Source: Onchidella celtica (lineage: Eukaryota; Mollusca; Gastropoda; Systellommatophora; Onchidiidae). From it: 64,000 bases of DNA. Under the pieces are notes generated by a model. It saw only the letters and a program-made list of their open reading frames with translations. It made no database searches and was not told the origin of the DNA. The number at the start of each line of letters is the position of its first letter. Positions within the stretch are counted from its first letter, which is position 1. Below are positions 48,501-58,900 of the stretch, one piece after another. The stretch lies in contig OZ007571.1 in assembly GCA_963931925.1 (NCBI GenBank), positions 40,065,550 to 40,129,549 on the forward strand, written 5' to 3'. The translations under genes and the position numbers were made by a program.

Positions 48501-48817
48501 GAAATTGTATGGAAAAGAACAAGACAGAGCCCAGTCAGAGAGGAAATTGGTAGGAGGCGATGGAGATGGATCGGCCACACTCTCAGGAGGCCAGGAAACA
48601 GCATCACGAAGAAGGTATTGGATTGGAATCCCCAGAGCAAGAGATCAAGAGGAAGGCCGCGCGGAACGTGGAGAAAAGCCAGAGAAAATGATGTGCAACG
48701 AAGCGGAAAGACTTGGAATAATGTAAAGAGACTGGCCCATGATAGAGAGGGATGGAAAGTGTTTGTTGGTGGCCTATACCCTGATCCAGGGTGAGAAAGG
48801 CAATGATGATGATGATG
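45581..48817 (+). mobile_element. Full-length RTE-type LINE with intact target-site duplications
   Basis: The 3.24-kb element is flanked by a perfect 12-bp direct repeat, ACGGTACTATAT, at 45569-45580 and 48818-48829. It has a roughly 200-240-bp 5' leader, one long frame, a very short 3' UTR and a (GAT)n tail with no poly(A). That size, single ORF and trinucleotide-like tail fit the RTE clade. Intact duplications and an unbroken frame indicate recent insertion. Truncated 3' relatives lie at 34776-35442 and 15751-16041. Confidence 0.9.
45786..48794 (+). CDS. LINE endonuclease-reverse transcriptase (RTE-type)
   Basis: The frame is 1002 codons from a TTG; the first ATG is at 45822, giving 990 residues, a likelier start. 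Numbering from 45786: an APE-type endonuclease spans about 35-280 with WNVRSM (40-45), SETRW (69-73), MGDANAKIG (177-185), IDHF (247-250) and SDHHMLLA (273-280), the expected catalytic Asn, Glu, Asp and His. The reverse transcriptase spans about 500-800 with GKAAGPDQIPPEAL, FLDYEKAFDSID (about 645), GVRQGCLLSPFLF (about 701) and the active-site box FADD (about 745-748). The C-terminal domain has RRRWRWIGHTLRR and GRPRGTW, usual for RTE proteins. Such proteins nick target DNA and copy their RNA there. All visible catalytic motifs are present, so the copy could be functional. Confidence 0.92.
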   Translation: MGEGGASAPVDSMKDNGQSRKDSTGLTAPSSNKSLRIASWNVRSMYEAGKSAQVTMEMRRYRLHILGVSETRWIQSGLKQLNSGEKILYSGREDKKHTEGVAIILSKHAQRSLRGWEPYGRRIILASFTTKNKNINMNIVQIYAPTNEATDEDKDDFYNQLQEIVDTLPRKDVNIIMGDANAKIGQDNTGYEDIMGCNGLGQMNENGERFASFCAFNSYVIGGSVFPHKRIHKATWISPDGVTENQIDHFCITRRFRRSLEDVIVQRGADVGSDHHMLLARLKLRLKKQGTRAGTKRRKFQVSLLDGDKKEEFQLTLRNRFKSLVDLEETVDLETHWAKIKGVFTSTCQDVLGEKKVEHKEWISQKSLDLIRIRRDLKEQVNASRTRSSRVGNQEECQASAKEVKKSIKKDKEEFIGMLAEKAATGGHMRILYQTTKTLAGKYGKPEVPVKDYNRKAIFGKEAQAKRWIEHFNSLLNRPPPSNPPDILPARNDLPISCDPPTKAEINDAIKQLNRGKAAGPDQIPPEALKADAAGAAEGLHSLFSRIWIGGKFPKDWKEGHLVKLPKKGDLSNCSNYRGITLLSIPGKVFNRIILKRIQNATDPKLREEQAGFRSNRSTTDQIATLRIIVEQSLEWNSQLIVNFLDYEKAFDSIDRETLWRILRHYGIPEKMVNLIKSMYEGTSCRVVHDGELTDSFDIKTGVRQGCLLSPFLFVLVIDWLMKETTSGGRNGIQWTPWTQLDDLDFADDLALLSHTHDQMQAKTTALNKISESIGLRIHPAKSKVLKIVAPPSAQVRVGDQPLEDVESFCYLGSIIDNKGGTEAEVKARIGKAQAAFTSLSKIWRTKDISLKTKLRIFNSNVKSVLLYGCETWNASQACIKRIQVFINRCLRKLLKIRWTDKVSNEIVWKRTRQSPVREEIGRRRWRWIGHTLRRPGNSITKKVLDWNPQSKRSRGRPRGTWRKARENDVQRSGKTWNNVKRLAHDREGWKVFVGGLYPDPG

Positions 48818-49104
48818 ACGGTACTATATATTACGAAACAAAAATGCAAAAATACAGATGTTACATAGTATTCAACATTGTTTTTTTTTTTTAAATACAT
48901 GCTTGAAGTAAACAACTTTTAATTATAGCCATCATCTTCCTTATCTCAATTGTTACTTTCCTGCTAAATTTAAGGCCTGAAGAGTGTATAGTTTGGTCAG
49001 TTAGTCATGCCAAAGATTGCAAGTTTATTACTGAAATATATAATAGATAGTCCATTTAGAGTTACAGAAACCATGCAAGTAAAGTTGATGGAAGTGATCT
49101 TAGA

Positions 49105-49845
49105 AGATGAAGTGCACCAATAAGTCTGTTCTTCATTTCACCTGCTATAACACCTTTGTGAGGCCCTCCCTAGAGTATGGCTGCAGTGTCTGGGACCCCC
49201 ATTGTCGAATAAATATAGACCAACTGGAAAGGGTCCAGAGGAGAGCTGCCCGCTTTGTGACGAATGACTATACTAGAAGTAGTAGTGTAAACAAAATGAT
49301 GAGAGACCTTCAGTGGACACCATTAGAAGAGAGGAGAGCAAAAAACAAAGTAAAAATATTTTATAAGGGCAGGGAAGGAAATATCCATATCCCACTGAAC
49401 CACCTCACCATTAATACCAGAGGCAACAGAAGGAATAATATAAAATATAATATCCCAAGCTCATGGGTTAACAGCCATCTTTATTCTTTTTACCCTAGTG
49501 TCATCAGGATGTGGAACAACCTCCCGGCAGAAGTCCAAACACTACCGTCTGCAACGACTTTCGACAATGAATTAAAGAACATAATTATCCGTTGCAGCTA
49601 CCATTGTAACTAAAGTGCGGGTTGTATTTCTGTGCACAATCTGGAAACCAAGAGATATTTATACCAGAGTTATTATATACAAAAGATTTTACACAACTAA
49701 GATATTTTTAAATGGTCTTAACATCTATGAAGGTTTTACCCTGCTTTTAGCCTCAGAGGAGCGACGTTGAGTCACATATAGTAGTGCAGTTGGGGGAATC
49801 GTCTTCTAGACGTGCCTACTATGAAAGAAGAAGAAGAAGAAGACC
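49105..49845 (+). mobile_element. CR1/Jockey-like LINE 3' fragment
   Basis: The frame 49107-49613 encodes YNTFVRPSLEYGCSVWDPH, IDQLERVQRRAARFV, TPLEERRAKNKVKIFYK and MWNNLPAEV, the C-terminal RT region typical of CR1/Jockey/I-group LINEs. About 230 bp of 3' UTR follow and it ends in (GAA)n at 49830-49842. It lies some 280 bp beyond the full-length RTE LINE, in the same orientation. The clade is not resolved. Confidence 0.75.
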
Positions 49846-50291
49846 TGCTATACATTCAGCTTTGCTCCCAAAAACTGCAACTTCCATAGCATTTTTACCA
49901 AGAAAAACAGATTGAAGAGTTCTGAATCTGACACTTGCACTGAATTTTGAGTTTGTTTTACAGCACATCAACTGGAAAAATAGTTACCAGCATTATGTGG
50001 CTTGCATGATTTACTGATAAAAGTCTAGCCTTCAAAACATATGAGACCCATAAAATGCATGGAAACCTCCATCACAAGATTTTCCCAATTAAGATGGGGA
50101 GGAAAAAATTTGAAAGTCTGAACTAGTTCAAAATACATTTACCCATAGCGCATTAGGATTTATGTGATCACAAGAGACATTCTTCAGAAAGTTTGTGATA
50201 CAATGGAATTGGTTTTTATGGCAATGGTGGAAATTTTGTTGTATAAAACTTTGAAAGAAGAGGAACCATCTGCAATTAAAGTATTTTTATA

Positions 50292-50819
50292 CAGTGGAGT
50301 CCATGTAAACCGAACTTGGTAATTCGAATTTCTGCTAAATCAAGGTGATTTTGAAATGAGGTATTTTTGCTCTTTATCTTTGTTAAACATTTGGTGTTAA
50401 TTCGAGTTCGAACCGCCAGAATTCTGATAAATCAAACCGACTGAGCGCGAACTTCTGTTTTGCACCCTGTAAAACCATTATTTCGACAAACAAGCTGACA
50501 CAGGCCTGTTCAACAACTTTACTCTTGGCAGCGATCAAAGGAGAGGGTAGAGGCGCCAAAAATGATGCAGTGGGTAGACTGTAGAGCCTTTCTCTTACAT
50601 GCCTGTCCGACCAAGTGAGAAACATGTCGCACTACGGGTGGGACCCCTGCACGCAGCATGATTCTGCCCCAATGACCAATGATATCAGCCAACAACAGTG
50701 TACATGCGAGATGGTGCTCATATTATGACAAGTAAATTTATCGATAGCTGGCGTAACCACAATGGGTACAGCCAAGACACAGTATACCGTATAACATACA
50801 CACAGTATACACACTTATG
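50292..50819. mobile_element. pogo/Tigger-like element, left part only (family D)
   Basis: Starts CAGTGGAGTCCATGTAAACC after TA and continues with AACTTGGTAATTCGAA, a pogo-like end. AATTCGAGTTCGAACC and similar motifs follow at 50399-50415. No matching right end was found before 52950. A solo LTR follows at 50820, so the element may be interrupted and decayed. Confidence 0.5.
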
Positions 50820-52057
50820 TGTCACGAGTGGAGTGAGTGCAATTAAGGGGATTGCTACAGAGCGGGTGTAGAATAAGAAGAGCTCACGACAGACGGATAG
50901 GAAAAGACGTGAAAGGGGAAGAGTAAAAATAACTCATGCAGACAAGTGGGAAAAGCGTGCGTGTATGAGTGGTGTGGAAGTCTGAATGAGGCGAAAGCGC
51001 TGGATTACTATCACTGCAAGTTAGAAGGTCCTACGGATCGGACCTGTGAATAAGAGCCCATCGGGCGGACATAAAGGGAAGCAGTCGAGAAGACTAGTGA
51101 GAGTCTTTCCAGTTATGACTGGTATGTAGAACGTTGATTGATTATTATGATTGATGTATTATATTATATTCGTCTATTACCATGATGTGAATAAGTATAT
51201 GTGAGGAATGTGGAAGTCCTTGATATTGGATATAGCAATGTGCGCCACGAGCGATAGATGAAAGTGAGTTCATGGATTTGTAGCGCGAGTGAGTAGTGTG
51301 TACTCCGATGGAAGTGTGTTACCGTAAGATGTGTGGTGAGTGAAAGGTGAACTAGTGTGTGTACGTTTCATGGGTTGTAAGGAGAGGTGGAGTGAATAGA
51401 AATGGTAGGGTATTATACCAATGTAATATTATTCTTGTAGGTGTCGGGGACGGGCCGCAGAGCCACCTCGATGAGCACAGGGGATAGGCCAGCATAGGGC
51501 CGGAGGCCACACATAGGCCAGAAGTGAGGCTGTCAGTGCAGGACAGTAGAGGCACATAAAGTCGTGGCAGTCAGGCCACGGACAGGGACGTAGATATGAG
51601 AGTGAATGAGATACTATATTGTTGCCATGTTGATAGGCTAGTGAACTGATATTATGTTGTTGCCATGTTGATGGCTATGGAAATAATAATGTGTTATTGC
51701 CCTGCTGAGGTGCTAGGGGAGTGCTAAGGTGTATGACAATAGGAAGGTGATATTGAGAGACTGCGGTGCCAGTAAATTATTAATGTGCTATTAAGACCCT
51801 GAGGGAGAGGCTGAGGCCGAAGTGCCTTTAGGAGTAACTACCGGATTGTGGATCCGAGGGAGAGTGTGTGTGAGAATAAGGCCGTTGTACGGCAGTGCAT
51901 TTCAATAATATAATGTATGTAATTGCGCTATTATATGTATAATTATGTTTAATAAATGTGTGAGTCTGATGGGTTGTTCTGTTAAGTGTTAAACTTGTTT
52001 GTTCGTGATTGTTGTCCTGTCATACTTATTACATCTCCCAGTCTGGGATTTGTGACA
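50820..52057 (+). mobile_element. Solo LTR of a retroelement
   Basis: The 1238-bp unit begins TGTCAC, ends GTGACA and is flanked by a perfect 5-bp duplication, TTATG (50815-50819 and 52058-52062). AATAAA at about 51951 lies near the 3' end, fitting an LTR polyadenylation signal. No internal retroviral region adjoins it, so it is best read as a solo LTR left by recombination between two LTRs. A Gypsy- or BEL-type family is likely but unassigned. Intact duplications suggest moderate age. Confidence 0.75.
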
Positions 52058-52062
52058 TTATG

Positions 52063-52949
52063 CAATGCTCGCTAAGCTGTACAGCATCACATGATTGTAT
52101 TAAACTGAAGTATAATTATGGCAAGGACCTGGAAGAACAAAGACCTCACCTATACAAGGTTCTTAGCACTTCAGTACTTCTTTGCTGTAGAGTTTACAGA
52201 TTCATCACACTACACTCAGTGGGGAGAGGGGACGAGTATGGCATTGTTACATTGCTTACGTAATTCCACGACACTGGTAGCAAGGTGGGATAACGCAGTA
52301 CGTCTATGGTCTTGTATGTGAACATGATACATGGGAAATGTCTTCATCGATTGATGATGTCACACACAATACACACTGCCAAGATAAAGGCGGGGCAGAC
52401 AGGCAACAGCATTTGCTGACCAGAGCTATTGTTCTAGGCCTAAGCCATTCAATGCTGCTTTATTGTTTTACCGCCACGGTACGGAACAGTCGCTTCTAGC
52501 GAAAAAATAATCAAGCCATCGCAAACAGGTGCCTAAGCAGGTTTTTTGTTGGTGTATAAATTGGGGGGGGGGGGGGGGGGGCTGCTGCAAGAAGGGATCT
52601 AATTACATGTATAGTATGAGGTAAACAGAATAATGGTGGTTATTTCTCTGCTCTGAAGTATATACTGCATATTATTTTCATTGAACTTGTTCTCCCAATT
52701 TCCTTGCCTGTAGTACTAATATTCGGGGATTTGGTGAAAGACAATCCTAACTTTTGAAAAAAGAACCTGACCCAGATTTACTGGAAGGCTTTAGGAAAAA
52801 TGGCTTTGCCTTTATGTGAATATGATATTTACAAGATACAAGAACATCACCATTTTCCTCTCAGCGAGTCAGAAGGTACAGGGTCCTGGAGTGTCAAGAT
52901 CAAGAAAACAAGACCAAAAATATCATCCACTCCAAAGTAATGCTATAAG
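52063..52949. other. Sequence between the solo LTR and the VPS28 stop
   Basis: Probably holds the VPS28 3' UTR on the minus strand and may include a decayed pogo-like element whose left end is at 50292. There is a poly-G run at 52562-52580. Frames at 52009-52321 on the plus strand show no family match. Confidence 0.45.
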
Positions 52950-55900
52950 TTAGTGATCATGTAATACTCTAATAAACTCATTGTATGCCGACTCCAAATC
53001 AAACAGCATTTGCCTGACTTGACCATCATCCAGCTCCTCTGATGCTTGCATACTTCCCAGTGTGTCCAACCTGGTAGAGATAAATTGCAGCAATATGGAA
53101 AATCAAAGTTATGTTGACTGGGTTCATATTTTCCCATTATACATCCTTTTATTTTTTTTACTACTAAGTACTAACGACCTGTTCTCTTTTTCACGTCTAT
53201 GGCATACGATCACTCATTGATTCCAAATAAAAAGACTCCATGATAAAATTTATCATCAACTTTGTAGGCATATATATAATGGTTTAAGAGATGGAAAAAT
53301 CACCAACCATTCCCATAACCTAAATTCCAGTGACTTGTATTTTACATATCGTCACGCTCATAAGATAATTGCAGAAGTAATTTTTTTGCTGTTTTGAGAT
53401 GAAATGCTCACCTTAATCAGGCAGTCACGTTGCACCGTTCAACAGTTACATTGTTTTGTTTCATTGACTTAGTTATAGGTTTTTAACCGAAAAACCTACA
53501 TCCACCTAAACCACTACAGTCCAATCCACTTATCTCGACATGGCTTTTGTCAACATTCTGGGTAACTCGGCACAATTTTTAAGTCCCAACCTGTTCCTTC
53601 TTTATTGCTACTAAATATTTCCCCCTAACTCGACATGTTATTCCATTGTTTTCTCTTATATCGACATATTTTTTCCCGACCGCGGCAAAACGAATGCAAT
53701 AGATCTACTGCTGTGCTACCAAAAATGCCCACGCAACTCACTGCATATAAGACCTCTTTATTTCTTTTTGCGGTGCTGGCAGGGAGGGGTAGGAGAGGGG
53801 GTGTGTGGACACAGAGGATGACCCTCTTCAGTAACACAAGTGTGGCGTGCCTTGCATAAGCGTACGGCTGTAAAAGTACAGAGTACTACAGATTGAGTAA
53901 TTTTTTTTTTCCATAAAACATTCGTGTGCCGTTGGTACCAGGCCTTGACCTAGATTTCTTGATTAACTACCGTATTGTGTGTGCATTGGTATCATCACTT
54001 CTTCTAAAGAAACAGTCAGGTCAAGGTAAAAAAAAAAAGCAAAGCACTGCGCATTTGATAGCTATGTAGCATTTCTCCGATATCGGCAATTCTTTGCCAC
54101 ACAACTGCTCCGTACAACAGCGATATTGGAGGAACGGGTGACAATATATATGTCGATAATTAAAAGAAAAAGGAACATAATGGGGTTATTTATTGGACAT
54201 TTCCCATTATGGTGATGTTTGATCCCCCCCTCCCCCCCGCCGTTTTTTTTCCTCTTCCACCACTAATCTGCTGTTTCGACTTTCTCTTTACTCGACACAA
54301 GTCAGATGATCCCACTGATGTCGACAGATTAGGATTGCACAGTATTTCAGACTGTTATTAGAGCCTAGACTAATGACAAAGCCAAACAGAAAAAATATTG
54401 AATTGTGTTCACCGTTCACCTACAGCTTTCTATGTAAAATACTCCGCCCCGCTAACGTCAGCTACTGCGATATTCGAAGTGAACAGTTTTCTTTGATATT
54501 CAAAAAACACATCATAACTTAGGGAATTATGTTGTGATCGTGACGATATATACACACACAAAAAAATTAAAATCTCTGCCCTAAACAAGAAAAATGTAAG
54601 CATTTCAAAGGACAAACATCTGATATTAACCCAAAAAAATGCTGTTTCTACTTAAATTTCCTACATAATATTGCTCAAATCTCCAGTGGTATTACAGCCC
54701 TCCATGATATGCTGAATGGTCATCTAGCAGCCAATAAAAGCAGTGGAACAATACCAGTTGCAATGTCTTACCATTTTTTGACTTTCTGTTTCCCTTCAAA
54801 GTCTGCTGGTAAAATGCTCAGTCGCGTCATTGTTTCTGCCAGTTCTCGCAGATCTGGATGAATCTATGCAATGCACAATGATTAAAAAATTAGCTTGCAC
54901 ATTTTCAGTCATCAAATTAAAGAGGGAGGAACTTTAGTGTTTGCAAACATGTATAATGATAATAAATAAAAGAATCTTTATTCTCACCATTTTTACTGAT
55001 GCATGATGATAACAAAATTTCCTGTCTTGAGCTAAGTAGAGTGGACAGTGTTTGTTGTCTCTTTCCTTTTGATATGTTTGAACAAATAGCAGACAAGCAA
55101 TTGGCAGTCATAATTTGAGCGCGGCCCAAATCTCTGAATTACTAATAATATAATTTAAGTTTAGGATATATAAAGGACTGAAACAACTGTTTGAGCAGAA
55201 GAGGCTCTACCTGCTCTACATTGAAAAAGTTTTCAAATTTAACCTCAAGTTTCCCTCAACCTTCAAATATATTATGATTAGCTTTCTGTTTCCTTTTCAA
55301 TTTTCAACAAGATCACACTCCCAAATTTTAATTTCTTTTTCTACGATTTGCAATTTACTCTACAATAACTGAATGTGAATCAAGGAAACCTGACAAAAAA
55401 ATACACCTTCTCTTTGGTAATTTGTCACATAATGTCCACTGATTTGTTAACATAAATATGACTTTTAACGCTTGCTAAAAATCCAAGCATCAATTTTATA
55501 AGCAAGTCATTTAACTTTCAACAAATTCACATGGCATGCTGAAATTTAAGAAATAAATATTCAACATCTGTTACTCAAACCAACTTTAAAAGTCTATAGT
55601 TGTCTAAAGTGATGGACCGATTTCATTTTGAGAAATAACAAATGCAAACTTCACTCCACTTGCTAAGAGATTCTTCATGTTCATCACCTTCAGTGAAACC
55701 ATTCTGCCTTTAAGCTGCAATCACATCAGTTAATCATAAAAGTTAAAGATTGGAGTCAATTCGACACAAATTCCGTTTTAAGGACAGAAACATTTTTACC
55801 CCTTGACGCTGGTAGTTTAGTTCACTGCTGGAATGTCTAGATGCCAATTAAATCAGCTTTCCGGAAATGTATACTTTGTTGGGTTTCTAAATCAAAGACA

Positions 55901-58900
55901 GCCCTGAATACTAAATGTGTAAGATGAAGACTTGGTGAGACACAGTGACTCCTTTCTGACAGTATCATAAAAACCACAGAAAAACTGTGGGGTCGCAGAA
56001 GGACTATAATAAGCAAAGTCAAAATTGGGCAAAAAGAAACAGTTGTATGTAGTGAAGCCCTGCATGAGAAATAAAACCCAAACGATACAAAGCAAACTAA
56101 AGAGAAGACAGAAAATACACTTGACAAAGGCGAAAGCCGAAAATTTTGCGTATTTTCTGTCTTCTCTTTAGTTTGCTCTGTATTGTTTGGGTTTTATTTC
56201 TCACCCAGGGCTTCGCTATATACAATATTTTCTTTTTGCCCAATTTTGACTTTCTGACAGTAATACGGTTAAAGAAAATAAATATTTTACATACTTCATC
56301 CATAGCTCTGATTTCTAGACGAAGCTTATCCATTACTGTGATGAACAACTGCAATGAAAATGGGAAGGCATGTCAGTGTCAGGTGATTATATTGTGTATT
56401 GTTATTGCATGGCATGAGGTTTGCACAATGGTGATAATGCACCAGCAATACTAGATAAAAATATTTACTATTTGTTGCTTATCTTGCTAAAGTTTTCTTA
56501 CATTATAAAAAAAAAACATAGGCAGAATACTCCATCATGCAGCTCCAGGAGCAATGATTACATTACCTCTCATCACAAAATGTACAATGGAAGATTGAAA
56601 AAGTGTGAAGATTCTAGGTGACATCTGGTTACTTTATGCGCATGTTAAGACAGAAGCTAACATTATATACTTCACCGGGATACTCACAGAAACAATGTCA
56701 GCAATACATTTGCTTGTGTTTCCTATGTCATCTTTGATTGTGATTGGACGATCTTCTTTGATTCTTTCCAGTGCAGCTGGACAATCGAGCTGTGATAGAA
56801 TGAGACAGAGAATGAGACTGCACTGCATAAGACAAAGTCATGTAAAACATACTTGATCCTTTTCTATTAACTCCCTTCCTGTACAACAGTCAATAGTCAA
56901 AGGCATCCGGAATACAATGATCACAGCTGAACGACTATCCTTCAACATGCCAGTTGCTGCATGGCATCGTCAGTCTGGCTGAAGCCATGTAAAAGTTTAT
57001 TATTACTTTATTGTTGTTTGATGCCTACTAATGTTAATACATCTGGGTGTACCGAAGACCATATGCAGTGGATTGAATACTGTCTTCTTGAGAATATTTT
57101 CCACAATAAAATGTGGTCATAACGCATTTACCATGAGAATTCTGCACAGTTTAGTAACAAAAATTTACCTCGGTGGCAAACAGTATTTAATGTTAGCATT
57201 TTTAGAATAATGAAATGTGCAAGGCATCAATTTCATATTCCTCCATTAACATATAATTTAACTTTAAGGTCCATTACAATTTCTTCTGTTTTAACATAAT
57301 ATCTTCATTTGCCCATGCTTTTATCTAACCCACTCTGCTTGCATATATATATTCCAAACAAATCCCAGGCAAATAAATCATAGACAACCAAACAACCCCC
57401 CTTTGTAATTATGATTGGCTACTCAGTGAGACAAAGCCTTCTATGGCATTTCCTTGCAACAACTCTTCAAGATGTTCACAACTTAAGGTCTACAAAAAGA
57501 AACATGTGGCCTGCATTTCTTACTCATCAAAGTAATTCATTGACAAGTATCAAAGTCAAAAGTATCCTCTCATTTTTCTCCAACCAAACTGCTGACTATT
57601 AACAATGATGTAGTCAAAGTAGCCTTTGTAGCCCAGCACAGGATTAGGTTTAACAACCACCACCAAAGATTTGTTCCTGAATTACAATAATTGCATCATT
57701 AATTACTAAATTTTGGGTCACCTGTTAGAAGATAATTTTATGTCTCCTGTTCTTGTCTAAGGTATTAATGACAAGGAGTGATATCCAAGTGGGTCTGTTC
57801 TTGTAATGTCTTACCATGATACCTCTTCATAAAAGAATTGACAGAAATGATCATGGTAAATGAAAGAAAAACTTACCCTGTACTTTTTCATGAATTCTTC
57901 AATTGTTTTAAAATCACTTTGCACCTGTTTGAATGCTGCTTTGTACTGTACAAGTAGTTTTGAGCATGTGGCTGTATACCTTTGAAAAAATCAAGCAATT
58001 TCATATTCAAGTCTTAACAAGGTGTTTTTTTCTTTCTTCTTCTTCTATTGCAGAAGTAAAACAATGACAGACTGAAAACTGGTACTGAATAAAAAATCAT
58101 AAAAGATTTAGAGAAAACGGAAGGATGATGAAAAATTACTTGGAAGAAAAGGAAAGTCATAGTGACTTCCTAATATTATTATTATTAGTATTATACATTT
58201 CACAACAGTGACACAGTTAAATCCTTACAACACTCACTGATTTGCTACAAATATGTCAACACTAAATTATGACTCTAATTACTTCCAAATTTTTCTTTAA
58301 GATGTGTAAATGCCAGTACTATAATCTGTTTGACTTACTCTTTTGCTAGAACTGCATCCCGAATGTAAGCTTTCTCTAGACTCTGCAGGGTGTTTATGAC
58401 TGCATATAGATCTGCCATATTGTCATACCTGCAACGGCAGAAAGACACAAAAATGTAAGCAACAAGCTGTCTACTTCTGCTTGTGGACGCTTGGAAAGGG
58501 AAACACTGTTAGTGCTAAATTTTGAATTCTTAACTAAACATTAACAAAGTAAATTCTTTGCATTACTGCATGTCAGTCTATTGACAGACTCCAATACAGT
58601 TCATATTAAGTGGAAGGCAAAGTAGCCAAGCCTTATAAACTTGTGAATTTATAACAAGTATACAGTTAACAACTGATTTAAAAATTCACATCATATTAGT
58701 GGAAACTTCCACACTAAGGTAAAGAACCAAGTGTTTATATCTTGTCTTAACCCCCACCCTGCGAGGGGCGGCAATTGTCGGTATTTACTCGCAAGCGCTC
58801 ACGCCGCACAGGCGGCAAAAGTCGGGAAGGTCAAGCTGACCGCACCACGCGCAAGCCGTATTTTCACGCATCAGGTCACTGACCTTTTTGAGACGTAACC

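Noticed and set aside
48215-48640. 141-codon minus-strand frame, with a related one at 34841-35365
   Set aside because: Antisense shadow of the LINE reverse-transcriptase C-terminus; both exist only because the LINE copies are similar.
53635-53859. Plus-strand frame also present in part at 61457-61639
   Set aside because: Similarity is due to the two copies of a non-coding pogo-like MITE; composition is low-complexity.
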